Assembly: GCA_029961005.1 (NCBI GenBank)
Contig: JASBVW010000121.1
Location: 1 to 5,289, forward strand
DNA: 5,289 bases
Reading direction: 5' to 3'
Source: Bacillota bacterium
GTDB taxonomy: Bacteria > Bacillota > UBA5301 > JASBVW01
Shown here: one piece after another, positions 1 to 5,289 of the stretch
Layout: the number at the start of each line of letters is the position of its first letter
Numbering within the stretch: the stretch's first letter is position 1
Translations under genes and position numbers: made by a program
The notes under the pieces: generated by a model
What the model was told of the DNA's origin: nothing
Databases searched by the model: none
Seen by the model: only the letters and a program-made list of their open reading frames with translations

Positions 1-848
1 GCATTCGCCCTTTGGCCCTGGGGCGGCTGGGCGAGACCTACCTCCTTTCTTCCGAGACTTGCGCCTTCAACAACCTGGGCGCCCGCCTGGAACGGGAGGT
101 GGGGCCGGGGGAGTTGGTGGTGATTGACGAGCGGGGCGTCCGCTCCTGGCAGGCCGTCCCGCCGGAGACGCCGGCCCTGTGCGTCTTTGAGTTCATCTAC
201 TTTGCCCGGCCCGACAGCCAGCTGGCAGGGCGCAACGTCCACCAGGTGCGGGAAGCCATCGGAGCCGCCCTGGCGGCGGAACGACCACCGAGGGCCGACG
301 CGGTCATTGCTGCCCCGGATTCCGGGACCTCGGCCGCCATGGGCTTTGCCCGGGCCTCGGGGCTGCCTTTTGAGATCGGCCTGATCAAGAACCGCTACAT
401 CGGGCGCACCTTCATCCAACCCAGCCAGGCTCGCCGAGAGCTGGGCGTGCGGATCAAGCTGAGCCCGGTGGAGCCGGTCATCCGGGGCAAGCGGATCGTC
501 CTCATCGACGACTCCATCGTGCGAGGGACCACCTCCGCCAAGACGGTCAACCTGCTGCGGGAGGCGGGGGCGGCGGAGGTCCACATGTACGTGGCTTCCC
601 CTCCTTACCGCTACCCCTGCTATTACGGGATCGACACCTCGCAGAGCGGGGAGCTCATCGCCGCCCGCCACTCGGAGGAGGAGATCCGAAAGCGCATCGG
701 CGCCGACTCCCTGACCTACCTCTCCCCGGAGGGGTTGGTCCGGGCGGTGGGGCTGGCGCGGGAGCACCTGTGCCTGGCCTGTTTTACCGGCCATTACCCC
801 GTCGCCCTGGCAGAGGAGCGGCCGGAGAAGTTCATCTTCGAAGGGTGA
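1..848 (+). CDS. purF: Amidophosphoribosyltransferase PurF, C-terminal part (5' end missing)
   Basis: PurF catalyses the first committed step of purine synthesis, PRPP plus glutamine to 5-phosphoribosylamine, in the cytoplasm. The open frame enters from the left edge (first full codon at 3, reading IRPLALGRLGETY), so the TTG at 12 is an internal leucine and not a start. About 180 N-terminal residues, including most of the glutaminase domain and its nucleophilic cysteine, lie outside. The visible part has the end of the glutaminase domain (TCAFNNLGA) and the whole phosphoribosyltransferase domain: KNRYIGRTFIQPSQ (about nt 387-428) and the PRPP loop RIVLIDDSIVRGTT (492-533). Four cysteines, at codons 180, 618, 771 and 780, match the [4Fe-4S] ligands known in B. 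subtilis PurF (Cys236, 382, 437, 440), within CVFEFIYFARPDS, PCYYGIDTS and CLACFTG. This is therefore the iron-sulfur class. It ends in TGA at 846-848, eleven bases before purM. Identification is secure. Confidence 0.98.
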   Translation, partial: IRPLALGRLGETYLLSSETCAFNNLGARLEREVGPGELVVIDERGVRSWQAVPPETPALCVFEFIYFARPDSQLAGRNVHQVREAIGAALAAERPPRADAVIAAPDSGTSAAMGFARASGLPFEIGLIKNRYIGRTFIQPSQARRELGVRIKLSPVEPVIRGKRIVLIDDSIVRGTTSAKTVNLLREAGAAEVHMYVASPPYRYPCYYGIDTSQSGELIAARHSEEEIRKRIGADSLTYLSPEGLVRAVGLAREHLCLACFTGHYPVALAEERPEKFIFEG

Positions 849-853
849 GGTGA
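847..853 (+). promoter_or_regulatory. purM ribosome binding site overlapping the purF stop codon
   Basis: GAGGTGA is a seven-base perfect match to the complement of the 16S rRNA 3' end and sits six bases before the GTG at 860. It shares bases 847-848 with the purF stop codon TGA (846-848), so ribosomes finishing purF end on the purM binding site. This supports the GTG start and suggests coupled translation (inference). Confidence 0.8.
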
Positions 854-859
854 AAAGGT

Positions 860-1894
860 GTGCAGCCAAGAGGAGAGAGCTACCGCCGGGCGGGGGTCGA
901 TCTGGAGGCCGGCTACGAGGTGGTCCGCCGGGTGCGCCGCCTGGCCGCTTCTACCTTCCGGCCCGGCGTCTTAGGCGAGATCGGCGGCTTCGGCGGCTTG
1001 TTTGCCCTGGACACCGGCCGCTGGCGGAAGCCGGTCCTGGTGGCAGGGGCGGACGGCGTGGGGACGAAGTTGAAGTTGGCCTCCTGCCTGGGCCGCCACA
1101 ATACCGTGGGCATCGACCTGGTGGCGATGTGCGTCAACGACGTGGCCGTTTTAGGAGCTGAACCCCTCTTTTTCCTGGACTACTTCGCCACCGGCCGGCT
1201 GGACCCGGAGGTGGCGGAGGAGGTCCTTTCGGGCATCGCTGAGGGGTGTCGCCAAGCGGGGTGTGCCCTTTTGGGCGGGGAGACGGCCGAGATGCCCGGT
1301 TTTTACGGGGAAGGGGAGTACGATCTGGCCGGTTTCGCGGTGGGGGTGGTGGAAGAGGATCAACTCTGGCATCCGGCGGCTGTGCGCCCGGGCGACCAGC
1401 TCTTGGGGGTGGCCTCCAGCGGCCTGCACAGCAACGGTTTTTCGCTGGTGCGCCGCATCCTGGCGGAGCGCAACCTCCCCCTGGACGGGACCCCTCCCGG
1501 GCTGGAGCGGCCCCTGGGGGAGGAGCTCCTCACACCCACTCGCATCTATGTCCGGGCCCTTCTCTCTCTGCGCGGCCGGGTGCGGGTCAAGGCGGCCGCC
1601 CACATCACCGGTGGAGGTTTTTACGAGAATATTCCCCGCGCCTTGGGGCCGGGTTGTCGCGCCTTCATCCGGAAGGGGAGCTGGCCTGTACCCCCGATCT
1701 TTCCTTTTCTGGCCGAGCAAGGTGGTTTATCTGAGGAGGACCTGTTTGGGACCTTTAACCTGGGGCTTGGTTTGGTCCTGGTCCTCCCGCCAGAGGAGGT
1801 GGAGAAGGCCCTGGCTCTTCTGGCAGAGGCGGGGGAGCGGGCCTATCTCGTGGGTCAGGTGGCTGAGGGCGAGCCGGGGGTGGAGCTTTTATGA
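860..1894 (+). CDS. purM: Phosphoribosylformylglycinamidine cyclo-ligase PurM (AIR synthetase)
   Basis: PurM closes the imidazole ring: FGAM plus ATP gives AIR, step 5 of the pathway. The protein has 344 residues, the normal family length (E. coli about 345). Visible family signatures, in order: YRRAGVDLEAGYE (8-20) at the N terminus; the nucleotide-binding ADGVGTKLKLA (64-74); GIDLVAMCVNDVAVLGAEPLFFLDYFATG (84-112 region); GGETAEMPGFY with YDLAGFAVGVVE (139-165); SSGLHSNGFSLVRR (186-199); HITGGGFYENIPR (248-260); and FGTFNLGLGLVLVLP (296-310). The GTG start is chosen because a near-ideal Shine-Dalgarno lies six bases upstream and the product then begins just before the conserved YRRAGVD segment. 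The stop TGA overlaps the purN ATG. A minor variation is TFNLGLG where many homologues have TFNMGIG. Nothing is truncated or broken. Confidence 0.98.
   Translation: MQPRGESYRRAGVDLEAGYEVVRRVRRLAASTFRPGVLGEIGGFGGLFALDTGRWRKPVLVAGADGVGTKLKLASCLGRHNTVGIDLVAMCVNDVAVLGAEPLFFLDYFATGRLDPEVAEEVLSGIAEGCRQAGCALLGGETAEMPGFYGEGEYDLAGFAVGVVEEDQLWHPAAVRPGDQLLGVASSGLHSNGFSLVRRILAERNLPLDGTPPGLERPLGEELLTPTRIYVRALLSLRGRVRVKAAAHITGGGFYENIPRALGPGCRAFIRKGSWPVPPIFPFLAEQGGLSEEDLFGTFNLGLGLVLVLPPEEVEKALALLAEAGERAYLVGQVAEGEPGVELL
1891..1894 (+). other. purM stop / purN start overlap (ATGA)
   Basis: The four bases ATGA contain both the ATG of purN (1891-1893) and the TGA of purM (1892-1894). This is the classic arrangement for translational coupling and gives about equal synthesis of two enzymes of the same pathway. 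The overlap is seen directly; coupling is inferred. Confidence 0.9.
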
Positions 1895-2514
1895 AAGGGC
1901 CTTTAGTGCTGGGTGTTTTCGCCTCTGGGCGGGGCAGCAATCTGGAGGCCATTCTGGAGGCGATCGAGGCAGGAAAGCTGCCGGCGCGGGTGGCGGTGGT
2001 CCTCTCCGACCGGCCGGAGGCCCCCGCCCTGGAAAAGGCGCGGCGGCGCGGGATTCCCGGCCTGGCCGTTCTGCCGGGAGACTTTCCTTCCCGCCAGGTG
2101 TACGAAGAGCGTTTGGTGGAGATCTGCCGCCAGCATGGGGTGGAGCTGGTGGTTCTGGCTGGGTTCATGCGCCTCTTAGGCCCCACCTTTCTCTCCGCCT
2201 ACCGCCACCGCGTCATGAACATCCACCCCGCCCTCTTGCCCAGCTTCCCCGGGCTACACGCCCAGGAGCAGGCGGTGCGCTACGGGGTGCGGTTTTCGGG
2301 CTGCACCGTCCATTTTGTGGACGAGGGGATGGACACGGGCCCGATTATTCTCCAGGCGGTGGTCCCGGTGGAGCAGGACGACACCCCGGAGACCCTGGCT
2401 GCGCGCATCCTGGTGGAGGAGCATCGCCTTTATCCGGAGGCGATTCGCCTCTACGCCGAAGGGCGGCTGCGCATCGAAGGGCGCCGGGTGCTCATCGCAC
2501 CCCCGGAAAGGTAA
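1891..2514 (+). CDS. purN: Phosphoribosylglycinamide formyltransferase PurN (GAR transformylase)
   Basis: PurN transfers the formyl group of 10-formyl-THF to GAR, step 3 of the pathway; this is the folate-dependent enzyme, not the formate-dependent PurT. The 207 residues match the usual length. Near the N terminus, VFASGRGSNLEAILEAI carries the phosphate-binding Gly15-Ser16-Asn17. The catalytic triad known from E. coli (Asn106, His108, Asp144) is present at Asn110, His112 and Asp148, a constant shift of four residues, within VMNIHPALLPSFPG (108-121) and HFVDEGMDTGPII (141-153). SGCTVHFVDEG is also a family signature. The ATG overlaps the purM stop as ATGA (1891-1894). A GGAG at 1882-1885, inside the purM 3' end, leaves five bases to the start, so translation is probably coupled to purM. 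The gene ends in TAA and is followed by the longest gap in the window. Confidence 0.98.
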   Translation: MKGPLVLGVFASGRGSNLEAILEAIEAGKLPARVAVVLSDRPEAPALEKARRRGIPGLAVLPGDFPSRQVYEERLVEICRQHGVELVVLAGFMRLLGPTFLSAYRHRVMNIHPALLPSFPGLHAQEQAVRYGVRFSGCTVHFVDEGMDTGPIILQAVVPVEQDDTPETLAARILVEEHRLYPEAIRLYAEGRLRIEGRRVLIAPPER

Positions 2515-2526
2515 CATCGCGCGGTC

Positions 2527-2550
2527 CTCAGGGCCGGAGGCGGCCCTGGG
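2527..2550 (+). other. GC-rich hairpin in the purN-purH gap
   Basis: CAGGGCCG (2529-2536), a GAGG loop (2537-2540) and CGGCCCTG (2541-2548) form an uninterrupted eight-base-pair stem. A T-G wobble (2528/2549) and a C-G pair (2527/2550) extend it to ten. It begins 12 bases after the purN stop. No T tract follows: the next bases are AGTGCGGGTTTACTTTG, so it is not a standard intrinsic terminator. It may protect the purN mRNA 3' end, act as a weak attenuator or pause site, or have no role. The structure is predicted by eye only. Confidence 0.6.
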
Positions 2551-2559
2551 AGTGCGGGT

Positions 2560-2579
2560 TTACTTTGTGACTTACTTTG
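2560..2579 (+). repeat. Short direct repeat TTACTTTG x2 in the purN-purH gap
   Basis: TTACTTTG occurs at 2560-2567 and again at 2572-2579, separated by TGAC, with a 12-base period. It lies in the most AT-rich stretch of an otherwise very GC-rich window, just upstream of the purH ribosome binding site. It does not resemble the Bacillus PurR box core (CCGAAC-type) or a clear -35/-10 promoter. A role is not shown; it could be an unstructured leader that keeps the purH start accessible. Confidence 0.45.
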
Positions 2580-2583
2580 AACG

Positions 2584-2589
2584 AGGAGG
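2584..2589 (+). promoter_or_regulatory. purH ribosome binding site
   Basis: AGGAGG, a full Shine-Dalgarno core, precedes the ATG at 2600 by ten bases. It decides the purH start: the same frame stays open upstream into purN (to about 2315), but that extension has no PurH-like residues and only this ATG has such a site. Confidence 0.8.
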
Positions 2590-2599
2590 GAGTAGAGAG

Positions 2600-4168
2600 A
2601 TGGCAGGAGGGCGCAGGGCCCTGATCAGCGTTTCGGACAAGGCGGGCGTGGTGGAGTTTGCCCGGGGACTGGTGGAGCTGGGCTGGGAGATCATCTCCAC
2701 CGGAGGCACCCTCAAGGAACTGCGCGGGGCGGGGCTGCCGGTCACCTACGTCAGCGACGTCACCGGCTTTCCCGAGATCCTGGGCGGGAGGGTAAAGACT
2801 CTGCATCCAGCCATCCACGGCGGGATTCTGGCTGTGCGGGAGGACGAGCACCACGCCAAGGACCTGGCCGCGGCCGGGATTAAGCCCATCGATCTGGTGG
2901 CGGTCAACCTTTACCCCTTCGCGCGGGCCGTCCAGCAGCGGGGAATCACCTTAGCGGAGGCGGTGGAGGAGATCGACATCGGCGGCCCGGCTATGGTGCG
3001 GGCGGCGGCTAAGAACTACCGCTACGTGACGGTGGTCGTCGACCCGGCGCGCTACGGGCGGGTGCTGGAGCTCTTGCGCCGGGAAGGGGAGGTGCCCCTG
3101 GAGGTGCGCCTGGAGTTGGCGGCTGAGGCCTTTGCCCATACCGCCCTCTACGATTCGCTCATCTCCTCCTATCTCAGCCGGGTGAGGGCGGAGGGGGAGC
3201 GGGAGCTCTTTCCAGACCGGCTGGTCCTGGGGTTTGAGAAGGTGCAGTCCCTGCGCTACGGAGAGAATCCCCATCAGAGGGCGGCCTTCTACCGCGATCC
3301 CCTCTACAGAGGCCCCTCTCTAGCGGCGGCTCGCCAGCTTCAAGGGAAAGAGCTCTCATTTAATAACATCAACGATGCCGCGGCCGCTTTGGAACTGGTG
3401 CTGGAGTTCCCGGAGCCCACGGCGGTGGCGGTGAAACATGCTACGCCGTGCGGCGTGGCCAGCGGCGCTACCATCGCGGAGGCCTTTGCCCGCGCCCACG
3501 CGGCCGACCCGATCTCCATCTTTGGCGGCATCGTGGCCCTCAACCGGCCGGTGGACGAGGAGGCGGCCCGCGCTTTGCGGGAACCTTTTTTGGAGATCGT
3601 CCTCGCTCCGGAGTTTGCACCGGAGGCTTTGGCGGTCTTGAGCGAGAAGAAGAACCTGCGCCTCTTGGCCCTTCCGGAACTGGTGGGCGGGCAGCGCGAG
3701 TCGTACTGGGATTGGAAGCGGGTTCCCGGCGGCCTTTTGCTCCAAGACGCCGATCTGGGCTGGGGCGACGAAGACGACCCTTCCACCTGGCGGGTGGTGA
3801 CCGAGCGGGAGCCGGCGGAGGAAGACTGGCCGGACCTCCTCTTTGCCTGGCGCGTGGTCAAGCACGCCCGCTCCAACGCCATTGTGGTGGCGCGGCGGAA
3901 GCAGACCCTGGGGATCGGAGCGGGGCAGGTCAACCGCATCGACCCCACCCGTTACGCCCTGGCCCGGGCGGGAGAGGCGGCGCGGGGGGCCGTTTTGGCC
4001 TCGGACGGCTTCTTCCCTCTGCCCGATGTGGTGGAAGCTGCGGCGGAGGCTGGCATCCGGGCCATTGTGCAGCCGGGCGGCTCTCTGCGGGATGGGGATT
4101 CCATCGCTGCGGCCAACCGGGCCGGGATCGCCATGGTCTTCACCGGCGTGCGCCACTTTAAACATTGA
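2600..4168 (+). CDS. purH: Bifunctional PurH: AICAR formyltransferase / IMP cyclohydrolase
   Basis: PurH performs the last two steps to IMP: AICAR is formylated with 10-formyl-THF, and FAICAR is then cyclised. The 522 residues agree with the family's usual 510-530. The N-terminal cyclohydrolase (MGS-like) domain, about 1-195, shows ALISVSDKAG, IISTGGT, GRVKTLHPAIHGGIL, DLVAVNLYPF and IDIGGPAMVRAAAKN. The C-terminal transformylase domain, about 205-522, shows LRYGENPHQ, LQGKELSFNNINDAAAALEL, the catalytic Lys279-His280 pair in VKHATPCGVA, ISIFGGIVALNR, KKNLRLL, SNAIVVA, GIGAGQVNRID, QPGGSLRDGDSI and the terminal TGVRHFKH. The ATG at 2600 follows AGGAGG at 2584-2589. Small departures from consensus are KHATPCG (usually KHANPCG) and SDGFFPLPD (usually SDAFFPFPD); neither changes the known catalytic pair. 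The gene is complete, with an 85-base gap before it and 33 bases to purD. Confidence 0.98.
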   Translation: MAGGRRALISVSDKAGVVEFARGLVELGWEIISTGGTLKELRGAGLPVTYVSDVTGFPEILGGRVKTLHPAIHGGILAVREDEHHAKDLAAAGIKPIDLVAVNLYPFARAVQQRGITLAEAVEEIDIGGPAMVRAAAKNYRYVTVVVDPARYGRVLELLRREGEVPLEVRLELAAEAFAHTALYDSLISSYLSRVRAEGERELFPDRLVLGFEKVQSLRYGENPHQRAAFYRDPLYRGPSLAAARQLQGKELSFNNINDAAAALELVLEFPEPTAVAVKHATPCGVASGATIAEAFARAHAADPISIFGGIVALNRPVDEEAARALREPFLEIVLAPEFAPEALAVLSEKKNLRLLALPELVGGQRESYWDWKRVPGGLLLQDADLGWGDEDDPSTWRVVTEREPAEEDWPDLLFAWRVVKHARSNAIVVARRKQTLGIGAGQVNRIDPTRYALARAGEAARGAVLASDGFFPLPDVVEAAAEAGIRAIVQPGGSLRDGDSIAAANRAGIAMVFTGVRHFKH

Positions 4169-4187
4169 GCCGGCGGGAGAGGGGCGG

Positions 4188-4198
4188 AAAGGGGGAGG
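4188..4198 (+). promoter_or_regulatory. purD ribosome binding site, two overlapping options
   Basis: The leader AAAGGGGGAGG offers two Shine-Dalgarno registers. AAAGGGGG (4188-4195) pairs with the 16S tail with one G-U wobble and leaves six bases to the ATG at 4202. GGAGG (4194-4198) is a perfect core but leaves only three bases, closer than usual. The first register is probably the working one (inference). Either way the ATG at 4202 is supported. Confidence 0.65.
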
Positions 4199-4201
4199 AA
4201 G

Positions 4202-5289
4202 ATGCGGGTTCTGGTAGTGGGGGGCGGCGGTCGGGAACACGCCTTGGTGCGCAGCCTTTCGGCCAGCCCTCAGGTGGAGGCTCTCTACGCAGCCCCGGGG
4301 AACGCGGGCATGGCGGAGGTGGCCACCTGCCTGCCCGTGCGGGCCGACGATGTAGAGGGGCTGGCTGCCCTGGTGGAGCGGGAGCGGATCGATCTGACCG
4401 TAGTAGGGCCAGAAGTCCCGCTGGTGGCCGGCCTGGCCGATCGCTTGCGCCAGCAGGGACGGGCGGTCTTTGGCCCCACCGCAGCCGCAGCGGCCATCGA
4501 GGGAAGCAAGGCTCTGGCCAAGGAGTTCATGTCCCGCCATCACATCCCTACAGCCTCTTACCGCACCTTTCAAGATCCGGCGGCGGCCCGGGAGTACGCG
4601 GAGCGGGCGCCTCTGCCGCTGGTCGTCAAGGCGGACGGCCTGGCCGCGGGTAAGGGGGTGACGGTGGCCACTACCCGGGAGGAAGCCCGGCACGCCCTGC
4701 GCGCGGCTATGGAGGAGCGGATCTTTGGCGAGGCAGGGGCCCGGGTGGTGATAGAGGAGTTTCTCCCCGGCCGGGAGGTCTCGGTCTTTGCGGTCAGCGA
4801 CGGGGAGCGCTACCTGCTTCTGCCCGCGGCGCGCGATCACAAGCGCGCTCTGGACGGCGATCAGGGGCCCAATACCGGCGGGATGGGCGCTTACGCCCCG
4901 GTTCCGGACCTGGATGCCGCCGCGCTGGAGCGCATCGAGCGGGAGATCATCGCCCCCACCCTCCAAGGCTTGGCGGCGGAAGGGCGGCCCTTCGTCGGGG
5001 TCTTGTACGCCGGCTTGATGCTCACCCCGGAAGGGCCGAAGGTGGTAGAGTTCAACTGCCGCCTGGGCGATCCGGAGACGCAGGTGGTGCTGCCGCTCTT
5101 GGTCGGCGATACGGCCGAACTCTTCTGGCGGGCGGCCACCGGCCAGCTGGCGGGCTACCAGGTGCGGTGGTCCACTGGCTTTGCGGTTACCGTGGTTCTG
5201 GCCTCCGGTGGCTATCCCGGTCCTTACGAGACGGGCTTGCCCATCACCGGAGTGGCAGAGGCAGCGGCTCTACCGGGGGTCGTCATCTA
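4202..5289 (+). CDS. purD: Phosphoribosylamine-glycine ligase PurD (GAR synthetase), 3' end missing
   Basis: PurD joins glycine to phosphoribosylamine using ATP, giving GAR, step 2 of the pathway and the substrate for PurN. The frame is open from the ATG to the right edge: 362 codons plus two bases, of the usual 420-430, so about 60 C-terminal residues are missing. Signatures in order: the N-terminal MRVLVVGGGGREHALVRSL (1-19) and APGNAG (31-36); VVGPEVPLVAGLAD (67-80); GSKALAKEFM (101-110); ATP-grasp segments VVKADGLAAGKGVTVA (141-156) and VIEEFLPGREVSVFA (184-198); ARDHKRALDGDQGPNTGGMGAYAP (210-233 region); the metal/ATP site VEFNCRLGDPETQVVLPLL (282-300); and ASGGYPGPYETG (334-345). The visible end, LPGVVI, fits the position just before the family's H-A-G-T motif. 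One variation is CRLGDPETQ where most homologues have RFGDPETQ. There is no frameshift or internal stop. Confidence 0.98.
   Translation, partial: MRVLVVGGGGREHALVRSLSASPQVEALYAAPGNAGMAEVATCLPVRADDVEGLAALVERERIDLTVVGPEVPLVAGLADRLRQQGRAVFGPTAAAAAIEGSKALAKEFMSRHHIPTASYRTFQDPAAAREYAERAPLPLVVKADGLAAGKGVTVATTREEARHALRAAMEERIFGEAGARVVIEEFLPGREVSVFAVSDGERYLLLPAARDHKRALDGDQGPNTGGMGAYAPVPDLDAAALERIEREIIAPTLQGLAAEGRPFVGVLYAGLMLTPEGPKVVEFNCRLGDPETQVVLPLLVGDTAELFWRAATGQLAGYQVRWSTGFAVTVVLASGGYPGPYETGLPITGVAEAAALPGVVI

Noticed and set aside
12..14. TTG as the start of a short PurF-like protein.
   Set aside because: The reading frame and PurF similarity continue upstream to the window edge (IRPL), so this is an internal codon of a cut gene.
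1151..1720. A 189-codon minus-strand frame opposite purM.
   Set aside because: It lies wholly within purM on the other strand, has no motif I recognise, and is explained by the GC-rich codon pattern of purM.
1263..2570. A 435-codon plus-strand frame overlapping purM and purN.
   Set aside because: It is an out-of-frame shadow across two well-supported genes, with Trp/Arg/Gly/Pro-rich low-quality sequence and no family motif.
2527..2570. Intrinsic terminator after purN.
   Set aside because: The stem is good, but no run of T follows; the downstream bases are AGTGCGGGTTTACTTTG. The pathway genes continue in the same direction.
2315..2599. A longer purH starting inside purN.
   Set aside because: The frame is open, but the extra residues overlap purN out of frame and do not resemble PurH. 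The ATG at 2600 has an AGGAGG site and gives the normal family length.
2551..2599. Internal promoter or PurR operator for purH-purD.
   Set aside because: I could not find a convincing -35/-10 pair or a PurR-box-like sequence in the AT-richer stretch. Regulation at the operon head, upstream of the window, is more likely.
3356..4966. A 536-codon open frame on the minus strand opposite purH and purD.
   Set aside because: It is antisense to two intact, strongly conserved genes. Its translation is low in recognisable domains and rich in Gly, Arg, Pro, His and Gln. Long antisense frames are expected in GC-rich coding DNA because stop codons are rare.

Overview
The window is an internal piece of a de novo purine (IMP) biosynthesis operon. 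All genes are on the + strand, in the order purF (3' part) - purM - purN - purH - purD (5' part). Each of the five proteins is recognisable from long family-specific motifs and keeps the catalytic or binding residues I could check. I see no mobile element, RNA gene, CRISPR array, toxin-antitoxin module, defence gene or unknown gene. This is an ordinary housekeeping region, and I found no credible sign of an undescribed system.

Layout: positions 1-848 hold the C-terminal 281 or so residues of amidophosphoribosyltransferase PurF. After 11 bases comes purM (860-1894, GTG start), whose stop codon overlaps the purN start by four bases (ATGA, 1891-1894). purN ends at 2514. An 85-base gap, the only real intergenic stretch, carries a perfect GC-rich hairpin and a short AT-richer direct repeat. 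purH runs from 2600 to 4168. A 33-base purine-rich spacer then leads to purD, which starts at 4202 and runs off the right edge at 5289 with roughly 60 residues missing.

How the genes work together: PurF makes phosphoribosylamine from PRPP and glutamine (step 1). PurD adds glycine to give GAR (step 2). PurN formylates GAR (step 3). PurM closes the imidazole ring to AIR (step 5). PurH carries out the last two steps, AICAR to FAICAR to IMP (steps 9 and 10). PurN and PurH both use 10-formyl-tetrahydrofolate. The genes for steps 4 and 6-8 (purL/S/Q, purE/K, purC, purB) are not in the window; by analogy with the Bacillus operon they probably lie upstream of purF.

Organism: the DNA is GC-rich (by eye about two thirds G+C) with strong G/C preference at third codon positions. 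The order F-M-N-H-D matches the Bacillus/Clostridia arrangement, and PurF is the iron-sulfur (B. subtilis-like) type with strong Shine-Dalgarno sequences throughout. A high-GC Firmicute, perhaps a thermophilic clostridial lineage, fits best. This is inference from gene order and composition, not a species identification.
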